Below are positions 47,279 through 59,400 of a DNA stretch of 64,000 nt, piece after piece. This DNA is from Calliopum simillimum (taxonomy: Eukaryota; Arthropoda; Insecta; Diptera; Lauxaniidae), in contig OX638371.1 in NCBI GenBank assembly GCA_951812925.1, positions 40,708,101 to 40,772,100 of the forward strand, in the 5' to 3' direction. The first letter of the stretch is position 1. Each line of letters begins with the position of its first letter. The translations under genes and the position numbers were made by a program. The notes beneath the pieces were generated by a model that searched no databases, was not told the DNA's origin, and worked only from the letters and a program-made list of their open reading frames with translations.

Positions 47279-48409
47279 CAGTGTTGGCTGCTTAGGGGAT
47301 TTCCCCCTAGATTTAGGGGATTTTAAAAGGTCTAGGGGCAATCTAGGGGATACATTAATCAGGGGATTTGTTCAGGGGATTTTATAAAGGAAATCTAGGG
47401 GATACTTTTATGTAAATGTTAAGAAAACCTTATTTTAAAATACATATAATTACATTAAAGTGTATGTTAACAAAAATATCTATATTTACAAAATATATTG
47501 AAACAACATTCACTTCATTTTGAAAATTTTTTTTTTTTTGTTACCAAAATATAAATGTTCCATATTTAGGGGAAATTTTGTCAAAAGTTCAAAATTTGGT
47601 GGAAATTTCGTATTGAAATTTGGAACTTTCTTTTTTTTTGGTCGCAAAATATAACATATTCTGATAATTTTATATTGAACTAATTAAACAGTCATTGTTG
47701 CAATTTTTTCAACAACAGACGAAAGCAAATGTTAACATGGAAATTGATTACATATGTTTCAGCTACTTACACATACATATTTATATATTTTCATATATAA
47801 ACATGTATATAGCCTCATCAGATCAGTTTTAGTTAAATCTTGCCAGAAACCGTACTCAAACCCGTGACTCCGGTTTTCTAATAAAAGAGAACGCGGTGCT
47901 TAAGCGATTGTGCTATAGGTCACGAGTAAACTCTCTGAACAAGATCGCCATTATGAATAAATCATAAGGCTCACTAGCGCCGTCTGTTGTGAAAAATTGC
48001 CAAATTGTTAGTTGGTAACACACTCTGGTTTTGAGACATGCTACGCTAGCTACGATACTTTTATGTAAATGTTAAGAAAACCTTATTTTAAAATACATAA
48101 AATTACATTATAGTGCATGTTAACAAAAATATCTATATTTATAAAATATATTGAAACAACATTCACTTCATTTTGAAAATTTTTTTTTTTTTTGTTACCA
48201 AAATATAAATGTTCCATATTTAGGGGAAATTTTGTAAAAAGTTCAAAATTTGGGGGAAATTTCGTATTGAAATTTGGAACTTTCTTTTTTTTTTTTTTTG
48301 GTCGCAAAATATAACATTTTCTATTTAGGGGAAATTTCGTCAGAAAACCGAAATTTAGGGGAAATGTCGTGCAATCTGGGGTAATATGAGAACCTACCTG
48401 GCAACACTG
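47279..48409. mobile_element. hAT-like non-autonomous element, 1131 bp, 8-bp duplication AAAGCTAG
   Basis: AAAGCTAG at 47271-47278 and 48410-48417 exactly borders ends CAGTGTTGGC and (inverted) CAGTGTTGCC. Both the 8-bp duplication and the CAGTGTTG ends are typical of hAT elements. Inside is a direct duplication of about 260 bp (47400-47660 and 48053-48320, sharing TTTTATGTAAATGTTAAGAA and TTGAAACAACATTCACTTCA) around a unique part with a tRNA-like sequence. Short AGGGGATTT/AGGGGAAATTT repeats fill both ends. No transposase. Confidence 0.87.
47850..47925 (-). ncRNA. tRNA-like sequence (SINE head or tRNA pseudogene)
   Basis: On the minus strand TAGCACAATCGC (47915-47904) resembles the RNA polymerase III A box and GGTTTGAGTAC (47862-47852) the B box, about 54 bp apart. 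It begins GTGACCTATAGC and looks like the head of a tRNA-derived SINE or a decayed tRNA with a long variable region. I cannot fold a full cloverleaf. It sits inside the hAT-like element. Confidence 0.35.
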
Positions 48410-48417
48410 AAAGCTAG

Positions 48418-49134
48418 CGTATCTGAGCCAAGCGAAGTCAGCGTAGAATTTCTCGGAACTACAACAACTCCAAAGATGTTTTTGTTGGTTTTTGAATTGA
48501 AATATTGAATTCACTTTAAGTCCAATTATGCAATTTGTTTTAGAATCGTTTGTAGTCGTAGCAAAACGTTTTTCCATTTGTAGCTTATAAAATAGAAAGC
48601 TACAAACGATTTTTAAAACTTAACGCGGCTATTTTTGAAATACATTAAACTCGCGATATTATTAACATCCCAACATTTAAACATCCCATATATGAGCACT
48701 TTTTCCTACTATTGGCTACTCTAAAATATGAACTTCCTGTAAAAACAGTAAAATATGAACATAATTTTTCTTAATCTCCTTGTTTATATGGGATCTTAAG
48801 TTTGTTTTGAGTTTTTAAATAAAAAAATATTAATTTCGAAATTAACGAAACTCGATTTTAATCTTTTAATTCTTGCGCCTTTAAATATCAGAGCTGGGCA
48901 ATAAGGATTAAATGTGTACTTGATTGCGCCCAGGATTATGATTTCGATTTTTCAAAAAAATTTTTCTAAATATGAACAAATGAGTAGTTCATATTATCGC
49001 GAGCATACTGCCTTTAGCAAATATGAACAGTATCTCAAAAATGAAAGGGCTTGGTTTTAATTAGTTCATATCACCGTGAGCTCACTGTATTAATTTTACT
49101 TAAATTCCAAGTATGCAATTCCTATTAGAATCAT
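48418..49134. repeat. Dispersed host repeat, interrupted continuation
   Basis: Resumes exactly after the hAT-like element with CGTATCTGAGCCAAGCGAAG, TCGTTTGTAGTCGTAGCAAA (about 48547) and ends with TTCCTATTAGAATCAT at 49134, where the palindromic element begins. The part 48660-49060 contains ATATGAACA-type short repeats also seen at 46860-47110. Confidence 0.7.
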
Positions 49135-50971
49135 AACCCAGGAAAATTTGATTTTTTTGCGAAATAATTCCAAGTGAATTTTTTCGACCGGAATTATTTT
49201 TATTTATGCATGATAAATATGGTGTGAAAAGTTCATTGCAGAGTCGTGTGCGCAAAAAAAGTTAATAAGGCTCAAAGGTTGTTAAAATCAGTTTTTTACA
49301 AATATTTCGCTTACGCTAACTTTTACAGAAAAATTTTGGTCGTCAATTTTGTAGCACCTGCAATTTCCTTCAAACGTACGAAAAAATGTTTTCGTACGAC
49401 TTATAGTTTAAGAGATCACCCAATTTAAAAAGTTGTGAATAGTTATGATTCGAAATGCTACCTATAAGTTCATATTAAGATATCTTACTTTTAAAATTAT
49501 GATAACTCTTCAATGAGGAGTCGTGCAAACAAAATTATAATCCTGTTTAAAAGATAATTCTCTATGTAGCGTACCAATTTTTTTTTCTACCGACTCTTGG
49601 CCTTAAAGGTATTCTTGAAAAACCGTTAAGTCTTCAAAAATACTGCTTTTTGCAAGATATTTCCGAAACGAAGAGTCACGATAAAAAATAACTGGACCAA
49701 TTTTGTAAAGAATCACAAGATCTACAAAAAGTAACTGATATGTGTATACATAGAAGATATTCCAAAAAACCTTAAAATGCCAAAAAACCGGTTTTTATTG
49801 AATACCTTCTATACGGTTACTTCTATGAGGGTGCCGTGACATAATCCCCACGGACATAATCCCCATTCACGATATGGGGATTATGTCCGCAAGTAATTCG
49901 GACATAATCCCCATTTTTTCAATGGGGATTATGTCCGCAAGTGTTTCGGACATAATCCCCAGGAAAAAACGGACATAGTCCCCATAACGGCCGCGAATCA
50001 GTCTTTAATATATCCAACACCTAGTTTGCTAGCCACAGTAATTTTTCATAAGAGTAGGGGTAAGTGGGCGGCCTGCGGCCGCAGCTCAGGATTTAAAACT
50101 CCCAAAAATCCAACACGGCGGCCTTCGGCCGCGGATCAGTCCATAACATCCAACACTATATAAATTTTTTAAATGGATTATTGCAAAAATTTTGTTCAAT
50201 CTTAATTAAATTTTTCGGACATAACCCCCATTGGGATTATGTCCGAAAAATTTGCGGACATAACCCCCATGGCCAAAATGGGGGTTATGACCGAAAAATT
50301 TTCGGACATAATCCCCATTTACGAAATGGGGATTATGTCCGTTGGGATTATGTCCGGTAACCTTCTATGAGTACACATATCAGTTACTTTTTGTAGATCT
50401 TGTGATTTTCTACAAAATTAGTCCCATTACTTTTTATCGTAGTGCTTACCGATTCGGAGATATCCTTCAAAAACCGGAGTTTTTGAAATCTTAACGGTTT
50501 TTCCAAAAATATCTTTTAGGCCATGAGTAGCTCCAAAAAAAAATTTAGTACGGTAAATAGAGAATTAAATTATCTTTTTAAAGGTATTTTAATTTTGTTT
50601 GCACGACTACTCATTGAAGAGTTATCTTAATTTAAAAAGTAAGATATTTTAATATGAAATATTTTAATATTGAACTTGTTAAATTGGGTAATCTTCTAAA
50701 CTACAAATTATACGAAAACATTTTATACGTAATTTTATGTGCTACAAAATTGAGACCAAAATTTTTCTGTAAAAATTAGCGTTAGCGAGGTATTTGCAAA
50801 AAACTGATCTTAGCGACCTTTGAGCCTTAATAACTTTTTATGCGCACACGACTTTGCAATGGACTTTTCACACCTTATTTATCATGCATAAATAAAAATA
50901 ATTCCAGTCAAAAAAATTCACTTGGAATTACTTCGCACAGCAGCTCTTTTTTCGTCTTATTTTCCTGGGCT
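49135..50971. mobile_element. Palindromic TIR element with 5-bp duplication ATCAT and an empty-site match
   Basis: Ends AACCCAGGAAAAT and (inverted) AGCCCAGGAAAAT; ATCAT lies at 49130-49134 and 50972-50976. A related uninterrupted host copy at 47204-47240 (CCTATTAGAATCATTTGTAG) gives the empty site. The arms (49135-49819 and 50372-50971) are reverse complements with moderate divergence, for example TTTATGCATGATAAATATGG and its partner near 50880. The centre is occupied by another inserted element. No coding sequence. Confidence 0.87.
49830..50361. mobile_element. Hairpin-array element of GGACATAATCCCCAT units, nested, 10-bp duplication
   Basis: CTTCTATGAG occurs at 49820-49829 and 50362-50371 and bounds the insert. 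Its ends GGTGCCGTGACATAATCC and (inverted) GGTTACCGGACATAATCC are imperfect TIRs. Both end regions (to 49990 and from 50218) are arrays of GGACATAATCCCCATT and inverse GGGGATTATGTCC units that can fold into many small hairpins. The middle has two copies of GCGGCCGC-like GGCGGCCTKCGGCCGC (50067-50140) sequence, GC-rich against its surroundings. Confidence 0.82.
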
Positions 50972-50976
50972 ATCAT

Positions 50977-51070
50977 TTGTAGTCGTAGGAAAACACTTTT
51001 TTCATCCTTTGCGGTTTCAAAAAACCTAAGCCAAGCGCAGTCAACACAGAATTTCTCGGAATTGACCAAA
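50977..51070. repeat. Dispersed host repeat, right remainder
   Basis: TTTGTAGTCGTAGGAAAACA and GCCAAGCGCAGTCAACACAG follow the ATCAT duplication and complete the unit that was split by the palindromic element. Confidence 0.75.
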
Positions 51071-51389
51071 AATTTCTCAAATGTAGTTCAAAGGATAGAA
51101 AGCTACACTTTGGGAAACATTGTCATCTCGTTAGTAGTTCAAAAGTGTTATTGGGTGAGAGTGTGCAGTATTTAACATAATTTAAATCAGTTTTCATTTA
51201 AGTGAGTGCATATCCAAGTAATTATATAAACAAAATTTTGCATCAAAATTATTTATCATCATATTTTCGTTGTACATACATATAAAAGGTAAGTAACTGG
51301 ATTTTTAAGTTAAGTGAAAGTGTGACAGTTAATTCATACAAAAGGCCCTAAAAAACATGCCAAGACGGAACTAAGACGTTTACGGGTTT

Positions 51390-52466
51390 TCTTACAGAAA
51401 TCGGTAAATGGGTTATTTAAGAAGAAAAAACCGCAGAGTGTTATTAAATAAGTTGGAGGAAAACGGAGAGGGGGCGGGATGCACCCCTTACAGTTTTTTC
51501 AACATATCTAGCGAACAAAGCAAAATTTCGATATTTTTTTTAGAAAGTTTTTTGTAGAAAATTGAATTTGTCTTCGAAATTGCTTATTTAAAAAATTAAA
51601 AAAAGGCTTTTGCAAAAAATGATCAAACTAAAAAAAAAAAAAAAAAGTGAAAATGAAATTCTTGTGTTGTAAATAAGATTTCCTTCAAAGCGCTTCATTA
51701 AAAAATATCTTAGGCTGAAGATTGCCTGAAATATGGCTACTTGAATATGGGAATTTTGCTTATGCGTTCGGTCGGAAAAATGATTTATACTCAAAACCAA
51801 GGCATCTAACGAAAAAAGTGTATTAAGCAAAAACCAAAGGAAAAGTGTGGTTTTTTTTAGAATTATTGGAGACATTACTAATTTTTCAAGAAGTGGCAAA
51901 AAAAAAAAAAAAAGTTCCAAAAAATTCTGAGAAAAGTTCACACGTAGTCTTTAGACGATTCTAACTATTTTTTGCCTAATACACCTTTTTCGTAAGATGC
52001 CTTGGTTTTGAGTAAAAACCGTTTTTCTAACCGCATAAACAAAATTTCCATTTTCGTGTAGCCTTATTTCGGACAATATTTTACTTAAGAATTTTTTTAA
52101 TGAAGCGGTTTAAAGGAAATTTTATTTACTTGTTCTTATATTCGCTATTTCTTTACCTATCTCTGACCATAAAAATGTTATAGGCTGAAGGGTAAAAACA
52201 CAAGAATTCGAAATTTTTTTTTTTTTTTTTTTTGATACCAACATTTTTAGCTAAAGCAATTTTTTTTAAATAAGCAATTTCGATGACAAATTTTAATCTC
52301 TACAAAAAGCTTTCTAAAAAAATATCGAAATTTTTCTTTTTTCTCTAGTTATATTGAAAAAACTGTAAAGGGTGCCTTTTCCCCCTCTTTCCAATTCCCA
52401 CCCTCTAATTAATAGCACTCCGCGGTTTTTTTTCTTAAACGACTCCTTTTCCAATTTCTGTAATGA
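51390..52466. mobile_element. Palindrome of about 1.08 kb, foldback-like
   Basis: Outer TTACAGAAATCGG (51394) pairs with CCAATTTCTGTAA (52466). GAAGAAAAAACCGCAGAGTG pairs with 52415-52435, and inner CAAAACCAAGGCATCTAACG (51792) with 51985-52010. Arms are 51390-51830 and 51975-52466; the spacer is about 140 bp. The spacer's TTCCAAAAAATTCTGAGAAA...CACACGTAGTC stretch is also present, diverged, at 43365-43425. No coding sequence. Confidence 0.82.
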
Positions 52467-53909
52467 CAAAATAAATAGACTGCAAGAGATGGCAGACAAA
52501 CTGATCCACGGGAATCCCGAGTACCCGTTTATTTAAGGAAATGGGTCTGAGAAACTTTTTTCCAATCCTGAATCATATACCACCTGGATGCTTAGCAGTT
52601 AAGCTTTCATTTAAAGTACTTTAAAAAAAAAAAATTTAAGCCAGAATTTTTTATAAAATATGCAAAAGTATTTATAACTTTAATAAATTTTTATGAAATT
52701 TTTTTTTTTTTAAGAAGTATTTTTTATAAAAAGAATACACTGTGATCTACGAAAAAAAGTTCTGGGTTCTCCCATAGCACTCAAAAAAAAATAGTTTTCG
52801 GCGTACTCTGTTTTTCTTCATCACCTTAGGATTTTTTTTTTGGGCCTGCCGAAAGGTCGTTTTATACCTAAAAGAGAAAACAATTTGTAGCTCAGCCATT
52901 TTGTAACGTATTTTCCTGCGTTTGATTTAATTGAAAGTTAAGAGTTGTAGCTCTATAGAAAAATAATTTTTTTAAAAATCGGGTAAAAAATCACCGATCT
53001 AAGGACGATATCATGCATGATATCAAAACTTTTTTCGCAGAAGGAATATATTTTTTTAGTTTTTACCAAATGCATAAAAATTCCTTTCAGACAAAAAATA
53101 GAAATTAAATTAGACGGTCCTTTGAAGTTTCTATGAGCCAAACCGTGTAAGCTCAAAAGCAATTTTTTTTCAAAAATGTGGATTCTCATATGATTTTTAA
53201 CTCTCATGATGTCTTTTAAATGATCATTACTTTTTAAGGAAAAATTATACAAGACTGCTTTTGTAGCTCATTTTATAGACAAAGAATAGTGTTAAATGAT
53301 GCACTTCGTAGAAAATATCAAAACCATTTTGTGCGTTCTTTATATAACCTCAAAAATCCGGTTTTTTTAACTTTTAGATTAGAATATCTCAAAAATCATA
53401 AGCGATGGAGCAATTCTGAAACCAAATTCAGATTCAGCATTGACTAGTACATCTTTACTTATAACTATTTTAGTTTACCTTTAAATTAAAGATATTTTGG
53501 TGACAAAAAAATTTTTTTTTAAAGTAATATTTTTTTGTAAAAAGAACATTTAAAAGTAAATAGGATAAGTTTCTTACACTTAACAATTTGAAAAGTTTTG
53601 TGTACGCTTTTAATTTTTGAATATTCACCTTTTTTATGAAAATCACTTCAAAACCCTGTATTTTAACAACACATGGTACAAGGACCAAATCCTCCCGCAT
53701 TATTGACACGGGTACCCTATTGACAAACTTGAGCGGAATCGGAGACAAAAAAATTTCCAGCTGATACACTTGGCATGTTTTGCTTCATACATATATATTT
53801 ACTTAAGATAAAACCAAGTCGGAAATTTGCCTCCAATAAAGTCTTCGTACTCTTAAACTTTTGCTTGCATTTTTATTCTTTTTTGCTGACAACACTGTGG
53901 AACAATTTC
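52467..53909. other. AT-rich spacer, no gene recognised
   Basis: Homopolymer-rich. 53380-53470 resembles 39610-39720, and 53640-53720 (TCCTCCCGCATTATTGACAC) resembles 38850-38900 inside the pogo-like element, suggesting shared repeat ancestry. Minus-strand frames here lack any recognisable motif. Confidence 0.45.
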
Positions 53910-55130
53910 GAACTTTTTTTAAAACACATTAGAAAATCCAAAAAAATCTTAAAGTAGACGTTAAAAAAAAAATACCTGTTTCTCGTGGTTTTTCTCCAGC
54001 ACGTCACATTTTTTTTTAATCGATTTTTAAAGTTTTTTAATCCACTGTATATGAAAAAACCAAAAATACCGCATTCTTGTGTTAAATCGATGAAATTAAC
54101 TTTATGATCCTTACATCTGAGGTGTATTATGGGTTCAGCAAACTTATGCAAGATATTGCGGGGAATATTTTTGTAGAGAATTTTAACCCTGTTTGACCCC
54201 CACATGTGGGTCATTTTTCTTAAAAGGGCACAAAAATGACACCCAAAACAGGGAAATATTGAGTCGGTATGTACTACAGAAATATTTGCCATAAAATTTC
54301 ACTACTAGTTTCTAAGCACGTAAAGGTCAAAATTTGAGCCCGAAACCAAAAAAAACGTTAAAATCAATTAGGACTTTTCACATTGCATATTAAGAATTTT
54401 TCGTCTTTGGTAACCCTAAGTAAAATTTTTTGTAGGATATTTTTGCAAATTTTTTTAACTCATTGTGGCTCAGGTTTAGAAAAAGGGGTCAAAAAGGCCC
54501 ATAAAAACAGGATATAATGGATTAATGTGTTCTAAGAAAATGATCCTTGTGTGATTAAGTTATGATCTTGTGAGAACGAGTTTTGTCCAAATTGTAGTTT
54601 TAGAGTTTTACAGTGGGGTGAAATTTGGAAAATATTTATTGTTAGAACTGCTTACTGATTTTAAAGATTTTTTTGCTTTTGGGAAAAAATTTTGCTTTTT
54701 TAGTGTTCAGCAACTAGTAGTGAAATTGTATAGCAAATATTTCAGTAGTGCATACTGACTCAATATTCCCTTGTTTTAGGTGTCATTTTTGTACATTTTT
54801 AAGAAAATGGCAAAATGACCCTCATTTGGGGGTTGTACAGGGTTGAAATTTTCTATAAAAATATTTCCCGCAATATCCTGCATAAGTTTGCTGAACACAT
54901 GATACACCTCAGATGTAAGGATCACATAGTTAAATTCATCGATTTAACACAAGAATGCGGTATTTTTGGTTTTTTCATGTACAGTGGATAAAAAAACTTC
55001 AAAAATCGATTAAAAAAAAAATGTGACGTGCTGTGGAAAAACCACGAGACACGGGTATTTTTTTTAATGTCTACTTTAAGAATTTTTTTGATTTTCTTAT
55101 GTGTTTTTTTTTTTTTTTTTGTGTCGAACG
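53910..55130. mobile_element. Palindrome related to the 30737-33487 element
   Basis: The arms share CGCATTCTTGTGTTAAATCG and TATGATCCTTACATCTGAGG (left, 54070-54125) with inverted copies at 54900-54960. The centre lies near 54400-54600. These motifs also occur in both arms of the palindrome at 30737-33487, but here the arms are shorter and more diverged. The central part includes GAAAAAGGGGTCAAAAAGGC, as in the 9214-10640 element. No coding sequence. Confidence 0.8.
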
Positions 55131-55319
55131 GTGTAATCGTTTATCAAAACTAACAATTTTTAACAACACGTGGTGTTCTTAGCTCTATGTGTATGCAGCA
55201 TTTCATTTTCAAAAAGACATTGTATATTACGCTACCTACAAAAAGGGTTAAACCAAGTAAATAATTGCACGCTAACGCTTACTTTTACAGAAAAATGTTG
55301 GCCCTTAATTTTGTAATTT

Positions 55320-55540
55320 TTTTTCGATCGCTAATCAAATTCTTTTTCCGAATTTTCCGGTTTTCCTTGACTTTTAGAAGCAGCTCGAAATTACTATCTA
55401 GCTGCTCGATAAAGCTGGAAATTTCTGCGTAGTTTTTTTTTATTGCAACTTTTATTTTAAGTGTTGTCATGGTTAAATGTTTCTTTTAAGCTAGTCAAAT
55501 CGTTTTTCCGAGTTTTCCGCTTTTCCTTGGGGGCCAATTG
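55320..55540 (-). repeat. Isolated diverged satellite B unit, right side
   Basis: Inverted counterpart of 46340-46600: GCAGCTCGAAATTACTATCT, a TTTTAAGTGTTGTCATGGTT stretch and CGTTTTTCCGAGTTTTCCGC. It marks the inner limit of the right inverted arm. Confidence 0.75.
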
Positions 55541-55734
55541 TCAATGGGTCAAAAATTGACAAAATCGGTTGCCTTGTTTTGATTAAGGCACAGATTTAAC
55601 TTAAACCTCAGATTTAACTTAAATCTCAGATTTATTTTTGTATGGTAAATCATGGGATCAACGCCCAGATTAGGAGCTAAATCTAGAAATTGCCTTGGAT
55701 CCCATTTTAAATCTTCGGTGGAAACAAGCTTTAA

Positions 55735-56425
55735 GACTGTGCGATATCTAGAAAACATCCGAATGTATTGAACTATACCATTTAAAAGCCAGATTTGGCC
55801 TTTTTTAATACAAAATTAAATCAACACAATTTGAGAAATAAAAATGTAAATATTCTCCCGAAAATATGCTACAAAAAATATAATAAACACACTCATATAT
55901 TCACCACCAAGCATGATGTCTATGCTAAGCAATATGATTTATCGATTGCACGAACCATGATGTTATCCAAGCTTTGTGTGGTGGACATGCAATCTCAACG
56001 ATGAAGCTTTGTGCAATTTTTAGAATTTTTAGAGCAACATTTTTTATGGGGATTTCCATACAAAAAGTCGTTTTTGTTGTCCAGAACTCTCATAGCTCTT
56101 CTTCACTACTGTATTTGCATTTTAAACTCGGCTTGTTTTCGGTATTTTTATGTTTTGTTGCGAGGCATTATTGACTTCTTATTCTTCAACTATTGCTCCA
56201 GAATTTTCAATATTTTGAGTTAAATGATATACATAGATTTCCAGACAAATAATCGCCAGCTCTCATTGGTAAAGATAAGTTCTTAAATTAAAGTTTGATC
56301 CAACTGCAGAACTTCTTTAATCATAATTGAAGATTTCATGCGTAACACACCTCCATTATGCAATCAAACCCATATTTTGGATGAGATACTTTGCCAGCTT
56401 AAAATTCGTCTTCCTTGACCTTACG
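55735..56425. repeat. Right arm of the large inverted repeat, non-satellite part
   Basis: Reverse complement of 45540-46228, starting ACTGTGCGATATCTAGAAAA. Very high similarity, with one deletion of about 18 bp relative to the left arm. Between the arms lie about 9.5 kb of other repeats. Confidence 0.9.
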
Positions 56426-56429
56426 AAAC

Positions 56430-59400
56430 AGCTCCAATAAACTATCTGATAGCTTGAAAAAAGCTCGAAAATCCGAAGGCCAGAAATGACTAAATATAGG
56501 TTTTTGAGAGGAAATTAAAATTTATCCGATTTTTCGGGAAACTATTGGGCTTGTTGGGAAAAATAAAATTTTTTCCGATTTTTAGGAAAACTATTGGGAA
56601 TAAGAAAATTCGGATGGTTGTCGACAGCAGCTCGAGAAAAGCTCGAAATTCGTGAGTATTTTCGATTGCTGTCAATATTTTCAGTGTTGTCGTGCTTAAA
56701 TGTGACATTTAAGCTACTCAAATCGTTTTTCCGAGTTTTCCGCTGTTCCTCAGCGTTTTGAAACAGCTCGAAATTATTTTCTAGCAGCTCGAAAAAAGCT
56801 CGAAAAACTGGTATAGGTTTCATTTGCGAAAGCCAGAAATGACTAGCTTACTTTTGAGGGAAAATCAAATTTTTCCGATTTTTCGGAAAACTATTGGGCT
56901 TAGGAAAATTCGGATGGCTGTTGGCAGCAGCTCGAAAAAAGCTCGAAATTCCTGCGTAGCTTTTTTTTACTGCAACTGTTATTTTCAGTGTTGTCGTGCT
57001 TAAATGTGTCTTTTAAGCTAGTCAAATCGTTTTTCCGAATTTTCCGCTTTTCCCTGGCGTTTTGAAACAGCTCGAAATTTTTTTCCAGCAGCTCGAAAAA
57101 AGCTCGAAAAACTGGTATAGGTTTCATTTGCGAAAGCCAGAAATGACTTGCTTACTTTTGAGGAAAAATCAAATTTTTCCGATTTTTCCGCTTTTCCTGG
57201 GTGTTTTGAAACAGCTCGAAATTTTTTTCTAGCAGCTCGAAAAAATCTCGAAAAACTGGTATAGGTTTCATTTGCGAAAGCCAGAAATGACTAACTTACT
57301 TCTGAGGGAAAATCAAATTTACCCGATTTTTCCGCTTTTCCTTGGCGTTTTGAAACAGCTCGAAATTTTTTTCCAGCAGCTCGAAAAAAGCTCGAAAAAC
57401 TGGTATAGGTTTCATTTACGAAAGCCGGAAATGACTAGCTTACTTTTGAGCGAAAATCAAATTTTTCCGATTTTTCCGCTTTTCCTGGGCGTTTTGAAAC
57501 AGCTCGAAATTTTTTTCTAGCAGCTCGAAAAAAACTCGAAAAACTGGTATAGGTTTCATTTGCGAAAGCCAGAAATGACTAGCTTACTTCTGAGGAAAAA
57601 TCAAATTTTTCCGATTTTTCCGCTTTTCCTGGGTGTTTTGAAACAGCTCGAAATTTTTTTCTAGCAGCTCGAAAAAAGCTCGAAAAACTGGCAAACGTTT
57701 CATTGCGAAAGCCAGAAATGACTAGCTTACTTTTGAGGAAAAATCAAATTTTTCCGATTTTTCGGAAAACTATTGGGCTTAGGAAAATTCGGATGGCTGT
57801 TGACAGCAGCTCGAAAAAAGCTTGAAATTCCTGCGTAGTTTTTTTTTTAACTGTAACTGTTATTTTCAGTGTTGTCGTGCTTAAATGTGTCTTTAAAGCT
57901 AGTCAAATAGTTTTTCCGAATTTTCCGCTTTTCCTTAGCGTTTTGAAACAGCTCGAAATTTTTTTCCAGCAGCTCGAAAAAAACTCGAAAAACTGGTATA
58001 GGTTTCATTTGCGAAAGCCAGAAATGACTAGGTTACTTTTGAGGAAAAATCAAATTTTTCCGATTTTTCCGCTTTTCCTGGGCGTTTTGAAACAGCTCGA
58101 AATTTTTTTCTAGCAGCTCGAAAAAAGCTCAAAAAACTGGTATAGGTTTCATTTGCGAAAGCCAGAAATGACTAGCTTACTTTTGGGGAAAAATCAAATT
58201 TTTCCGATTTTTCGGAAAACTATTGGGCTTAGGAAAATTCGGATGGCTGTTGGCAGCAGCTCGAAAAAAGCTCGAAATTCCTGCGTAGCTTTTTTTTACT
58301 GCAACTGTTATTTTCAGTGTTGTCGTGCTTAAATGTGTCTTTTAAGCTAGTCAAATCGTTTTTCCGAATTTTCCGCTTTTCATTGGCGTTTTGAAACAGC
58401 TCGAAATTTTTTTCCAGCAGCTCGAAAAAAGCTCGAAAAACTGGTATAGGTTTCATTTGCGAAAGCCAGAAATGACTAGCTTACTTCTGAGGAAAAATCA
58501 AATTTTTCCGATTTTTCCGCTTTTCCTGGGTGTTTTGAAACAGCTCGAAATTTTTTTCTAGCAGCTCGAAAAAAGCTCGAAAAAATGGTATAGGTTTCAT
58601 TTACGAAAGCCAGAAATGACTAGCTTACTTTTGAGGAAAAATCAAATTTTTCCGATTTTTCCGCTTTTCCTGGGTGTTTTGAAACAGCTCGAAATTTTTT
58701 TCTAGCAGCTCGAAAAATGCTCGAAAAACTGGTATAGGTTTCATTTGCGAAAGCCAGAAATGACTAGCTTACTTTTGAGGGAAAATCAAATTTTTCCGAT
58801 TTTTCGGAAAACTATTGGGCTTAGGAAAATTCGGATGGCTGTTGGCAGCAGCTCGAAAAAAGCTCGAAATTCCTGCGTAGCTTTTTTTTACTGCAACTGT
58901 TATTTTCAGTGTTGTCGTGCTTAAATGTGTCTTTTAAGCTAGTCAAATCGTTTTTCCGAATTTTCCGCTTTTCCCTGGCGTTTTGAAACAGCTCGAAATT
59001 TTTTTTCTAGCAGCTCGAAAAAAGCTCGAAAAACTGGTATAGGTTTCATTTGCGAAAGCCAGAAATGACTTGCTTACTTTTGAGGAAAAATCAAATTTTT
59101 CCGATTTTTCCGCTTTTCCTGGGTGTTTTGAAACAGCTCGAAATTTTTTTCTAGCAGCTCGAAAAAATCTCGAAAAACTGGTATAGGTTTCATTTGCGAA
59201 AGCCAGAAATGACTAACTTACTTCTGAGGGAAAATCAAATTTACCCGATTTTTCCGCTTTTCCTTGGCGTTTTGAAACAGCTTGAAATTTTTTTCCAGCA
59301 GCTCGAAAAAAGCTCGAAAAACTGGTATAGGTTTCATTTACGAAAGCCGGAAATGACTAGCTTACTTTTGAGCGAAAATCAAATTTTTCCGATTTTTCCG

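Noticed and set aside
50067..50140. GC-rich GGCGGCC/GCGGCCGC sequences as a possible CpG promoter
   Set aside because: They lie inside the nested hairpin element and are two copies of an internal repeat; no promoter features seen.
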